A stretch of DNA of 17,699 nt, from contig JNEM01008409.1 of the NCBI GenBank assembly GCA_000697335.1, positions 1-17,699 on the forward strand. Direction: 5' to 3'. Below, one piece after another: positions 1 to 7,543 of this stretch; positions within the stretch are counted from its first letter, which is position 1; each line of letters begins with the position of its first letter. Below the pieces are notes generated by a model, which saw nothing but the letters and a program-made list of their open reading frames with translations, was not told the DNA's origin and searched no databases. This DNA comes from Conidiobolus incongruus B7586 (Eukaryota; Entomophthoromycota; Entomophthoromycetes; Entomophthorales; Conidiobolaceae). A program made the translations under genes and the position numbers.

Positions 1-222
1 TTCCCAGGATACTATGGTGGCTACCCTGGATATTATGGAGGTGGTTGGGGATTTAATCCAGTGTTCTTCGCTCAAAACAAGGACTTTGACGCTTCTAATT
101 TCCGCAAGAATCAGTTTGATCGTAATACCAATGCAGCAGTTTTTAGTGATAAAATTCATAAGAAGGATGTGGATGCTAATCGTGTTAATAAGGATTCTAA
201 TACTAAGTTCTTTAGTGCTTAG
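1..222 (+). CDS. GY1: small secreted glycine/tyrosine-rich protein, 3' end only
   Basis: The gene is cut by the left window edge; the last 73 residues are visible in frame from base 1. They begin with a Gly/Tyr-rich run (GYYGGYPGYYGGG) and continue into the tail shared by all four family members: GWGFNPVFF, FDAS, FDRNTNAAVF, then IHK, VDAN and a terminal FFSA before TAG. Signal peptide and start lie outside the window; by comparison with GY2 (2724-3107) about 50 residues are missing. An AATAAA polyadenylation signal is at 246-251. The gene converges on acetyltransferase A1. The frame was chosen by alignment to GY2; a second frame is also open here but is a by-product of the same codons. I recognise no named family; function unknown, probably extracellular. 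Confidence 0.8.
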   Translation, partial: FPGYYGGYPGYYGGGWGFNPVFFAQNKDFDASNFRKNQFDRNTNAAVFSDKIHKKDVDANRVNKDSNTKFFSA

Positions 223-526
223 ATGTTTGATGGATTAGACTTATTAATAAACATTATATTATTATTTTACTGCTCAATTGCATATTCCACGCAATTCATA
301 AATATGGAGATTGTTGAATAACAATTTCAATTTTAATTAATTTTTCATATATTATATGATTTTCAAAATTATATTAACTATAAGTAAATTTCAGTTTATT
401 ATGTCCAATTCAACGTATGGTATCACTTTAAATGATACTATTACTAAACTAATAATAATTATATAAATTTACAAATATATCAAAAACCAAATGACAAATT
501 ATATTTATTACATATTTCAACAAAGT
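223..526. other. AT-rich convergent spacer between GY1 and A1
   Basis: This spacer joins two convergent gene ends. It holds the GY1 polyadenylation signal AATAAA (246-251) and, on the minus strand, the A1 signal (504-509). Nothing else was recognised. The corresponding spacer on the right arm (16966-17295) is of similar size. Confidence 0.6.
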
Positions 527-1150
527 TCATTTTTCAGAATTTTTTAATTTCTGATATTCATCATAACCAGGCAGCTGTTTAATTACTCTTGCAGGATTTC
601 CAGCAATTACAACATAGGGAGGAACATTCTTAGTCACGACGCTACCAGCTCCAATGGTGACGCCATCGCCAATAGTCACACCTGGACAGATTGTGACATT
701 GCCACCAATCCAAACATCGTCCCCAATGGTCACAGGTTTAGCAAGCTCGCAAGTTCTCCTTTCAAGGGGATCGGTTGGATGAGTGGCAGCGTAGATTTGG
801 ACATTTGGAGCAATGAACACGTTATTGCCGATTTTGATATGGGAGCAGTCTAGGATGCAACAGTTGAAATTGAGCTGGACATTGGTGCCGAATTCAATGT
901 TGAAGCCATAGTCACAGGTGAATGGAGGCTCAATGAACACTTCGTCGCCGCCCTTCTTGAATAGTTCAGTTAGGATCTTTTTGCGATAAGCCAAATCATC
1001 AGGTTTGGAGTGATTGAATTCGTACATTAACTGTCTAGCTCTCAAACGTCCCTGCACTAGTTCGGGATCGGTGGGAAGGTAGGGGTATCCAGCGACCATT
1101 CTTTCGCGCTCTGTCAAGTGTTCGTATTCTTTGGGATCTACAGTAACCAT
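527..1150 (-). CDS. A1: maltose/galactoside O-acetyltransferase-type hexapeptide acyltransferase
   Basis: This 207-residue protein has the full length of the maltose acetyltransferase/NodL/LacA group. Residues about 12-65 form the N-terminal Mac domain ([11 protein letters not shown] ... [12 protein letters not shown]). Residues about 70-190 are a left-handed beta-helix of hexapeptide repeats ([37 protein letters not shown]). His124 in AATHP is the expected catalytic base, and Trp147 in DVWIGGN and the NPARVI end are conserved. Such trimeric cytosolic enzymes move acetyl from acetyl-CoA to a sugar hydroxyl; the true substrate here is unknown. The start is the first ATG in frame and aligns with A2. 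A TATA box lies at 1229-1236, about 80 nt upstream, and AATAAA follows the stop. A2 (14525-15148) is a close paralogue. The exact sugar specificity cannot be read from the sequence. Confidence 0.93.
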   Translation of the reverse strand: MVTVDPKEYEHLTERERMVAGYPYLPTDPELVQGRLRARQLMYEFNHSKPDDLAYRKKILTELFKKGGDEVFIEPPFTCDYGFNIEFGTNVQLNFNCCILDCSHIKIGNNVFIAPNVQIYAATHPTDPLERRTCELAKPVTIGDDVWIGGNVTICPGVTIGDGVTIGAGSVVTKNVPPYVVIAGNPARVIKQLPGYDEYQKLKNSEK

Positions 1151-1228
1151 GATAGATTTATGAGTAATAATATATTGGATTAGTCAAAATTATTCAAATG
1201 TGTAGTTGAAGCTCTCTAGATTTCGTCA

Positions 1229-1236
1229 TTTTTATA
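1229..1236 (-). promoter_or_regulatory. TATA box of A1
   Basis: TATAAAAA on the minus strand, about 79-86 nt before the A1 ATG. A2 has the same octamer at almost the same distance (14435-14442), which supports a real core promoter despite the AT-rich background. Confidence 0.55.
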
Positions 1237-1303
1237 GATGAATTTGGTTAATTCTGCAAGATTTTTAGGTGGATTAGCTCCATCTTTGCAGTCAATGAAC
1301 TGT

Positions 1304-1319
1304 AGCCAACTCATTGGCT
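1304..1319. promoter_or_regulatory. Inverted CCAA/TTGG repeat upstream of A1
   Basis: AGCCAACTCATTGGCT is a perfect 6-bp inverted repeat with a 4-nt spacer, about 155 nt upstream of the A1 start. The half ATTGGCTGAA recurs near 1513-1522. Either could bind a dimeric factor or a CCAAT-box complex. No factor can be named from sequence alone. Confidence 0.3.
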
Positions 1320-1928
1320 GAAGTATATTATCAGGGCTATTTTAGCTAAAAATAAACAAGTTGTTTAATTTTCCATTTAATTAAAAAAGCAATCTGCTTC
1401 TATTTTGGACTTGAAAGGTAAAATTTGAATTCCCAAGTGGATAAATCATAGAATTGGATGACAAATTCCAAATCATTTTCAATCGATTTCGGGACGTCTA
1501 ACAAGCAATTTGATTGGCTGAAAGTAATAAAAATTTTCAAATTTGTTTTCAAAGAATCAAATCAGAAAAATTTATTTCAAGATTATAATTTTCTACTATG
1601 ATCAAGCTATTATTAATACAAAATAAACACAACATAGTTAAATTCATAAGCTGATCATTTACTTGGTTTATAATTGTGTATTATAGATAATAAGGTATAC
1701 AATTTATAAATATCTTTGGATGTGAATTTATTACAAATGTATTTCCCAGTTCTGCAGCAAAAGTAGCTTGCGTTATTTCTGTTGTCAAACTTGAACTTTA
1801 TAGTATTTTAAATTATCGTTATTTGAGACTAATAGAATTAAATCTGGGCAAAAATAGCTTAATAGTATTGATCAAAGAGCAATAGTATTTTTTAAGCCAT
1901 TAAAAAATCGAAAATCTTAGCATTAAGA
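1320..1928. other. AT-rich intergenic region between A1 and tRNA-Trp
   Basis: No reading frame, repeat or RNA gene recognised apart from a second ATTGGCTGAA near 1513-1522. The minus-strand T runs at 1911-1914 and 1902-1907 follow the tRNA 3' end and would serve as RNA polymerase III terminators. Confidence 0.5.
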
Positions 1929-2000
1929 TGACGCGTGAGAGACTCGAACTCCCAGCCTTCCGCTCTGGAGGCGGACGCGCTACCATTGCGCCAACACGTC
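1929..2000 (-). tRNA. tRNA-Trp: tRNA-Trp (anticodon CCA)
   Basis: The minus strand folds into a complete cloverleaf. The 7-bp acceptor stem is GACGTGT with ACGCGTC (one G-T pair), with discriminator A at 1929. The D stem is GCGC/GCGC around AATGGTA. The anticodon stem is TCCGC/GCGGA with loop CTCCAGA, giving CCA, which reads UGG. A 5-nt variable loop and a GGGAG/CTCTC T stem around TTCGAGT complete it. The internal A box (TGGCGCAATGG) and B box (GTTCGAGTC) are present. There is no intron and no encoded CCA end, as expected for a eukaryotic nuclear tRNA. T runs about 15-27 nt downstream should terminate transcription. Confidence 0.96.
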
Positions 2001-2643
2001 TTGGGTAATTTACATCACCATCATTAAAATACTCATTTTGATTGTATTTAAATTAATATTCAAAAAAATCAAAATTTTTAAAACCAATTATAAATCCAAT
2101 ATAATATATTTTATTATTTGCTACTTTTTAATGTTAATATTCTTATACTCCAATTTTTTTCATATTCAAATACCTTTTTCATTCAATTTAGGTAATTGAG
2201 AATTTGTTCTTAACATTTTTGCTTATTATTTAAAGGTTGTAAAAGTATGATAATTCATATATAGCCATTTTAGTATATTACTGGATACCAAAATCACAAT
2301 TTTAAAGAATATATTGAATTTAACATTTCAATTATCAATATATCAGCCAATTAATTTGATAGCAAATGATTTGAGCAATTCTTTGAGGTATTTTATTAAA
2401 GATCACTGATACATTGGTATACTGATAAAATAAATCTCTCTTTCATTCTATAATATTTATATGGTCATTTCATGTTATATTAATTTGAAGTGATAAATTA
2501 TTATCCAATTCAACATTTTTATAGTTATCTCAAGTGATCAATTTCAGCTCTAAAATTTGATAAATTGAGTTTCTTTGTTAATGAAATGTCAACTATTTCT
2601 GACAACTTTGATTATATTCATGTTCAAATCAATAGGAGGGCAA
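2001..2643. other. AT-rich intergenic region, tRNA-Trp to GY2
   Basis: No gene, repeat or structured RNA recognised. The right end holds the GY2 promoter. Confidence 0.5.
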
Positions 2644-2651
2644 TATAAATA
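2644..2651 (+). promoter_or_regulatory. TATA box of GY2
   Basis: TATAAATA, 73-80 nt before the GY2 ATG. GY3 and GY4 have TATAAAAG/TATAAAAGC at a comparable distance. Confidence 0.55.
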
Positions 2652-2723
2652 GGATATGCTAGGTCCAATAAAACATCATTATACCTTAATATCTATATTA
2701 ATTTTGAAGATTATCTATTCGTC

Positions 2724-3107
2724 ATGTATTTGAAATCTCTGCTTGCTCCTTTGTTTGCTCTTATCTCCAGTGCTGACTGCTCATTCTACGGCCATCCCTA
2801 CGGAAACTTTTACCCTAGCCAATTTGGCGGGTATTATCCTAACCAATTTGGCGGATATTATTCCAATAACTTCTATGGAGGAGGGCCTGGATACTATGGT
2901 GGCTACCCAGATTACTATGGAGGCGGCGGCTGGGGATTCAACCCAGTATTCTTCTCCCATAATAAGGATTTTGACGCTTCCAGCTTCCACAAGAATCAAT
3001 TTGATCGTAATACCAATGCAGCGGTATTTAATGATAATATTCATAAAAAGAATGTGGATGCTAACCACATTGACAAGGATTCTAATACTAAATTCTTTAG
3101 TGCTTAG
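2724..3107 (+). CDS. GY2: secreted glycine/tyrosine-rich protein, longest complete family member
   Basis: This 127-residue protein has three parts. Residues 1 to about 19 are a signal peptide (short basic start, hydrophobic LLAPLFALISS, then small residues before Ser20). Residues 20-68 are low-complexity Gly/Tyr/Phe/Asn-rich sequence, including two tandem copies of P-S/N-Q-F-G-G-Y-Y encoded by a 24-nt DNA repeat. Residues 69-127 are the tail constant in the family: GWGFNPVFF, NKDFDAS, FDRNTNAAVFNDNIHK, VDAN, KFFSA. Apart from Cys19 at the signal-peptide end it has no cysteine, so the mature protein is probably cysteine-free. It is a single exon with an upstream TATA box and AATAAA at 3119-3124. 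Gly/Tyr-rich secreted proteins are often adhesive or structural, but that is analogy only; no known domain was recognised. Confidence 0.85.
   Translation: MYLKSLLAPLFALISSADCSFYGHPYGNFYPSQFGGYYPNQFGGYYSNNFYGGGPGYYGGYPDYYGGGGWGFNPVFFSHNKDFDASSFHKNQFDRNTNAAVFNDNIHKKNVDANHIDKDSNTKFFSA
2814..2861 (+). repeat. 24-nt tandem repeat, two copies, in GY2
   Basis: Two in-frame 8-codon units (2814-2837 and 2838-2861) encode P-S-Q-F-G-G-Y-Y and P-N-Q-F-G-G-Y-Y. They differ at two of 24 bases, so the duplication is fairly recent. GY3 and GY4 lack it, which accounts for part of their shorter Gly/Tyr segment. Confidence 0.8.
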
Positions 3108-3124
3108 TCAGTTAATATAATAAA

Positions 3125-3857
3125 TTATACTATTTCTTTAATTATAATTGATGCTTTTAATTTATATATTCAAATATTTCTAAACATTTGTTAAATTTGC
3201 AATAACTTTGACATTTTTGAATATTTCAAGTTTATTGATTCTATTTCAAGCGATATTTACTATGCTTAATCAATGAATATATCTAAACATTGTACTATGC
3301 TTATTAATAATTTAAAATAAACTTTGCAAAAACAGAAAGTAGTATTTTGGAATTTTTTCAATTTACCATTGACCAATAGCTTTTCTTTGATGCATTAGTT
3401 CTTATTTTTAAAGAATCATTTTTTAAATTTATAATGTTTAAATAATATGTCATCCATTAAAATCAACAAATTTAATATAAGCAATGAATAATAGTCTGAA
3501 GTGTTTCACATTGTTAAAATATTCCAGATATTATTAAATAACTTGGGAATATTTTAAAATCAATAAAAATTTATTATCTGGCAAATTATATTGTCACTAT
3601 TAAGAATATCATCCAATGTTAAAAGTCTATTTTCTAAAAATTGCATACCTGAGTTTCATGATGATTTTGCAATATTTGAATTAATTGTCATATAATATAT
3701 CTAAATAGCATTGTAAATACTTCTTGTTACTATATTTTCATATTAGTCATATGTATTCACAATTTACCTCATATATCTTGGATAGTTTTTATAATTAATC
3801 TAAGTAATATCCTTGTTAAATCAATACCAAGAAATTTTCTACAAATGATAAATTGAT
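3125..3857. other. AT-rich intergenic region, GY2 to GY3
   Basis: No gene, RNA or repeat recognised. Homology to the right end of the window starts at 3858 or earlier; the window edge hides how far the right-hand copy extends. Confidence 0.5.
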
Positions 3858-3871
3858 CATAAAATTAAGAG

Positions 3872-3879
3872 TATAAAAG
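3872..3879 (+). promoter_or_regulatory. TATA box of GY3
   Basis: TATAAAAG, 86-93 nt before the GY3 ATG, preserved in the GY4 copy. Confidence 0.55.
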
Positions 3880-3964
3880 TCTTGAAATAGTACAATTTTT
3901 AAAAGTATCACTTGAAGGCTATATACTATTAGATACTTTATACTTAGATTTCTAGATTATTAAA

Positions 3965-4261
3965 ATGTTGTTAAAAACTTTAATCCCCCAATTATTAATC
4001 CTTGTCAATTCTTCTGAATGCTCTTTTTGTGGAGGATACTATCCAGGCAATTATTACAACTACGCTCCCGGATACTATGGCGGCTGGGGATTCAATCCAA
4101 TATTCTTTGCCAATAACAATAACTTTGACGCTTCCAACTTCCGTTTGAATGAATTTGACCGTAATACCAACGCAGCAGTGTTCAATGATAATATTCATAA
4201 AAGTGATGTGGATGCTAATCGTGTCAATAAGGATGTGAGCAATCAATTCTTTAGTGCTTAA
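3965..4261 (+). CDS. GY3: small secreted glycine/tyrosine-rich protein
   Basis: This 98-residue protein starts with a signal peptide (MLLKTLIPQLLILVNSSEC, cleavage near residue 19). A short Gly/Tyr segment follows (about 22-40, with GYYPG and PGYYGG), then the family tail from GWGFNPIFF (40-48) through FDAS, FDRNTNAAVFNDNIHK and VDAN to FFSA. Two cysteines sit at 19 and 22; GY2 lacks the second. AATAAA is at 4284-4289. The protein is identical in every residue and codon to GY4 (17296-17592, opposite strand), so the copies are very young or kept identical by gene conversion. Single exon, secreted by prediction, function unknown. Confidence 0.85.
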   Translation: MLLKTLIPQLLILVNSSECSFCGGYYPGNYYNYAPGYYGGWGFNPIFFANNNNFDASNFRLNEFDRNTNAAVFNDNIHKSDVDANRVNKDVSNQFFSA

Positions 4262-4298
4262 TAGATTGGTTTATTATTGATTAAATAAATATTTTTAT

Positions 4299-4568
4299 TG
4301 ATTCAGTTTATATTAAATATAATAATTGAAACTAAATTTATATTTGAGTCCATTTTTAAAAGAAAATGATATATGTATACCATCTTATAAAATTATCGAA
4401 TATATATATATATATATATATATATAATGTAAAAAGGATAAAATAATTATTAAAAAATAATTCATTTTTATTGATCATTTTAACATTCGAATAAAATATA
4501 TTGAGAAGATAATTTTTATAAGTTTAAAATTATATATTTGGGAATTATAAATTGAAATCTAATTATTG
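4299..4568. other. AT-rich spacer between GY3 and protease gene
   Basis: Convergent spacer. Apart from the AT microsatellite listed separately, nothing was recognised. The protease polyadenylation signal AATAAA lies on the minus strand at 4569-4574. Confidence 0.5.
4400..4426. repeat. (AT)n microsatellite
   Basis: Uninterrupted AT dinucleotide tract, about 13 units. Confidence 0.95.
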
Positions 4569-4578
4569 TTTATTAAAA

Positions 4579-5358
4579 TCACAAAAATCCTTTAATAAAT
4601 TTGGCATAAGTACTAATTTTAGTGAATACAGAAACACCACCAGTGCAGCCAATTTTACCATAACTTACAACACCTATAGCCATATTTTGAAAAATTAGAG
4701 GACTTCCGGAATCACCATTACATGTACTGCCATTGGAATTGTCAAGAGTGCCAATAATACAAAGAGATTGGGTCTTATTAAAAATTTTAAAATTATTTTC
4801 GCAATAATTTTCCGGGGAGATTTGTAATTTCACTTCGTTTAATGGTCTGGGGGATGCGTTCGCAGTGTTTCCTCCTAATCGGCCATACCCTAAAGCAGTT
4901 ACAGAATCTCCCGGTTTTTTAGCAACGTCGTCTAAATCTAACTTGATGATCGACTGGGTACTAGCTTTTGATAGTTTAATAATTCCTATATCGTTTTCCA
5001 AGTCAACAAGACCTTTCCCTTTTGTATTTTCATTTATTTCAAAATTGGTTGGAAGATGGATTGACTCGACATCGTAACGTAAACTCAAATCTTGTATATC
5101 ATCTAACCGCTGAAATCCTATTTGTACTTTGATTTCATTTGCTGAACTCCCTTGGAGACAGTGGCCAGCTGTGAGGATTACTTTAGGAGCTATTAAACAT
5201 CCGCCACAGAAGTGTGAGCCACCTGGAGATTGGAGAGATACCATCCAAGGATAACCTTGTGAAGGTTTACCATTGACGATTCTATCGCTCGGTCCAATTG
5301 TCTGGGGCTTTGATAAAGCACTCAATATTAAACTGCAATATAACACTTTAAAAATCAT
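4579..5358 (-). CDS. Secreted chymotrypsin-fold (S1 family) serine protease
   Basis: This 259-residue zymogen has a signal peptide (about 1-16), a short propeptide ending at Arg26, and the activation site R|IVNG, so the mature enzyme starts at Ile27. The catalytic triad is complete: His66 in TAGHC, Asp123 in ENDIGIIKL, Ser217 in GDSGSP. Expected disulfides are Cys51-Cys67, Cys186-Cys200 and Cys213-Cys238; Cys54 is extra. The specificity-pocket base (chymotrypsin position 189) is Ser211, not Asp, so trypsin-like cleavage after Lys/Arg is unlikely. The residue aligning with Gly226 is Ser243, and GDSGSP replaces the usual GDSGGP; both may alter the pocket. N-glycosylation sequons are at 167, 194 and 209. 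A TATA box lies about 45 nt upstream. Likely an extracellular digestive or host-degrading protease; such enzymes are expanded in some entomophthoralean fungi. Confidence 0.95.
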   Translation of the reverse strand: MIFKVLYCSLILSALSKPQTIGPSDRIVNGKPSQGYPWMVSLQSPGGSHFCGGCLIAPKVILTAGHCLQGSSANEIKVQIGFQRLDDIQDLSLRYDVESIHLPTNFEINENTKGKGLVDLENDIGIIKLSKASTQSIIKLDLDDVAKKPGDSVTALGYGRLGGNTANASPRPLNEVKLQISPENYCENNFKIFNKTQSLCIIGTLDNSNGSTCNGDSGSPLIFQNMAIGVVSYGKIGCTGGVSVFTKISTYAKFIKGFL

Positions 5359-5364
5359 GATGAA

Positions 5365-5388
5365 CCAATTATTTTTTTCTATAATTGG
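5365..5388. other. Inverted repeat in protease leader
   Basis: CCAATTAT and ATAATTGG form 8-bp arms around an 8-nt T-rich loop, just upstream of the protease ATG. It could be a leader hairpin or a paired CCAAT site; in DNA this AT-rich it may be chance. Confidence 0.25.
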
Positions 5389-5398
5389 ATTCTTTTGC

Positions 5399-5407
5399 TT
5401 TTATATA
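5399..5407 (-). promoter_or_regulatory. TATA box of protease gene
   Basis: TATATAAAA on the minus strand, 41-49 nt before the ATG. This is closer than in the GY and A genes. Confidence 0.45.
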
Positions 5408-5919
5408 AGCTATTATAAATGTTAAAATACTGACTAACACTTATTCATTTCAACATACTAAAAATTTTTCATCAAATCTCCAAATTTTAAAACCTGTTAA
5501 GATACTTAGATTAAAATAATTTAGTTAAATTGTGACGCAATTTAAAATATAAAATGATTATATGTTTACTAATGTATAATGATCCGAAAATGTATTGAGA
5601 ATATTATAATATAACTTATCTACAATTTCTTTAAGTGAATTACTCATTAAGAATTTTTTTAGGTTTTTTATAAATACTCATATTGAAATTTTATTCCAAA
5701 TTGGGAAATTCACAATTTAATGTGAGAGTTGACCCAATAAAATGAAAACTAAATCAATGTGATCAATTTTTTTAAAAAATGAATAGAATTGATCCGATTA
5801 AAAAATACTTTTGAAGGTATTTAAAGTTGAATGGTGTGGATGTCAAAATAGTATATATATCATGGAATGGTCACATTGATTTATTAGTATTTGGAATAAA
5901 GATATAAAACTTCTAATAT
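5408..5919. other. AT-rich intergenic region, protease promoter to transcription-factor-like gene
   Basis: Holds the upstream part of the protease promoter and, at 5880-5885 on the minus strand, an AATAAA signal for the next gene. No other feature recognised. Confidence 0.5.
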
Positions 5920-7543
5920 TTAGAATAAGATTCCGCTTAATGGGAGTGCCAATGGTGTAGTGTTGATATGGGTTTCTTCTTCAATTTTGGAGTCTTCGTC
6001 ACCCATGAAATTAGTTTTAGCATCTTGCAACAAGGTCTTGAATTCGGCGCCTGAGTGATAGTCCTGAATAATCACATCCAAAACAGTCTCGAGCTGATTA
6101 GCTTTCTGGAGGTAGATGTCCCCATGATCAGCATCAACCCGCGTCGTTTGAGAAATTGAGTACATATTCAGATATACTACAATGGCACAGAAGATGACAT
6201 GCGGAGGAATTGGAGGGAATAAGATATCTTGAGGGACGGATTCTGGTCGTGTTTGATACCATTTTGAGCAGAATTCGTAAATGTGATTGGCTTGAGATTG
6301 TAGCACAAGAAGCTCTGCACTCGAGAAGTGGCGTGCAGGCATTGGGAAATTAAATAGCGTGGGCCAGTAGTACATAATCATGAGAGAATAATGTGTAAGT
6401 TGAAGGTAAATTAAACCCAACTCTTCCCCTGAGCATTTACCTGATTGATAGCTGTTTAATAGATAAGAATTAGCCAATGGGATAAATTCTCTATGATGAA
6501 ATTCTCCAACCAATTCAGCTCTGAGTTTTTGCAATGTTTTGCCATCGGTGTAGAAATCTTCAATTGACTTGCATTTGAGAGGATAGTTAGAAGCAGTGAC
6601 ATTAGCTTGAAAAATGAAATTGATCACTGAATCGTAGCGACATTCGCATCTGTGGTCGTGTTTCTTAGCATTGCATTGGATAGGAGAGGGTTGCACTTGA
6701 ATGGGAATTTGTAAATCTTCAATAAATTGGACCATGGACATGATGAGAGCGTCTAATTCCCTAGCAATTTGGCCATACCCTCCAATGATTGCAGAAAAAC
6801 GACATGTGTAAATTGCTCTGGAAATGAACTCTGATAACATCTCACCCTCTGTTTCGTTGAGAGGAACCCAGAAATCCATTTTGCTTGACTTGGGATCATT
6901 GCTGGTGAGAAAGAGAATATACATTCTCAGTAGTGTAATGAGATGACGATGCGTTTCGTAAAATCTGTTAGGTTGAGTTTCATAGATGGCGTATAGTAAT
7001 GCACCTTTACATTGTTTTTCCTTTTTTGGGATGAGGATAGAGGGGAGTTCTGTTGTGAAATGAGTAAGAAAGTATTGTTGAGTTTGGTGTAATTCGGACC
7101 AAAATTGGAATGTTGTGTGTGGCACCATCTTCCTGAGAAAGAGAATGCTTGAGCTGCCCTCGTCCAGCGAAAGAAGCTGATCCTTCTCGAACGAAATAGA
7201 TTGTAACCAGCGATCAGTGTACTCTGAGAGCCAGGCAGTCATTTTATTGAATTGGTTGTAGCTGAGAGGGGTGAAGTCACTGAGTTCGTCCTCGGGTAGT
7301 TCCGGTGGACATATTGTGCGGACCCTCTTGTTGAGACGATTTAGAGTAAGTTTCAGTTGTTCGATGGGCACATCGGTTTGCACAAGTCTTTCCAATTCAG
7401 AAATCCTAAGATCCATTGAGCCAACAAAAGATCTTATTCTCTAGAATTTAGTTATTGGAAAACAAGTTAAAGCTCTGGGCCAATCAAATTACCTTTTTTG
7501 TACAAGGCATATCAAGTACATATGAAGGAAAGACGGGCTCCAT
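5920..7543 (-). CDS. Fungal transcription-factor-like protein without a visible zinc cluster (two exons)
   Basis: I model exon 1 at 7493-7543 (17 codons), a 52-nt intron at 7441-7492 (GTAATT ... TAACTAAATTCTAG) and exon 2 at 5920-7440, giving 523 residues. The splice is in frame and adds 25 residues to the 498-residue open stretch that starts at 7416. The mostly helical body (core about 120-340) resembles the regulatory domain of fungal Zn2Cys6 factors: helical blocks around ALLYAIYETQPNRFYETHRHL and FISRAIYTCRFSAIIGGYGQ. The N-terminus CTKKRIRSF followed by ISELERLVQ looks like the basic linker and dimerisation helix that normally follow a zinc cluster, but the six-cysteine cluster is absent from exon 1. 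A Cys/His patch, CNAKKHDHRCECRY, lies near 273-286. Family assignment is moderate. Nuclear location and co-regulator role are inference. Confidence 0.7.
7441..7492 (-). other. Intron of the transcription-factor-like gene
   Basis: GT at 7492, branch-like AATAACTAAA near the end, TAG at 7441. It is 52 nt long, matching most introns of the SET-domain gene, and leaves the reading frame open across the junction. If unspliced, translation would start at 7416 instead. Confidence 0.65.

Larger units (their letters stand above)
3858..4298 (+). repeat. Inverted near-identical repeat, left copy (holds GY3)
   Basis: The segment matches the reverse complement of 17259-17699. The coding part is identical. 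I see mismatches only at 3865, 3880 and 4293 (all T here, C in the other copy). Similarity ends abruptly about 30 nt after the stop codon, just past the AATAAA. The unit is thus a whole expression cassette: TATA box, leader, gene, polyadenylation signal. The outer limit is unknown because the partner runs off the window. Confidence 0.93.

Noticed and set aside
527-1150. Bacterial origin of the acetyltransferases by recent transfer
   Set aside because: The family resembles bacterial Maa/NodL but is also widespread in fungi, and promoters and polyadenylation signals here are eukaryotic; nothing in this window shows a recent transfer.
2743-3120. Long alternative-frame and antisense open frames inside GY genes (125 codons here; 74 in GY1; antisense 83-95 in GY2, GY3, GY4)
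   Set aside because: They overlap the clear secreted-protein frame, and their similarity between copies follows from homology of the main frame. Codon bias of the Gly/Tyr/Asn-rich gene removes stops in the other frames.
3858-4298. Inverted repeat read as terminal inverted repeats of a 13-kb mobile element
   Set aside because: The repeats carry a complete host-type secreted gene, no recombinase lies between them and no target-site duplication can be checked; segmental duplication or gene conversion is simpler.
4865-5077. 70-codon plus-strand frame antisense to the protease
   Set aside because: Shadow of the protease gene with no features of its own.
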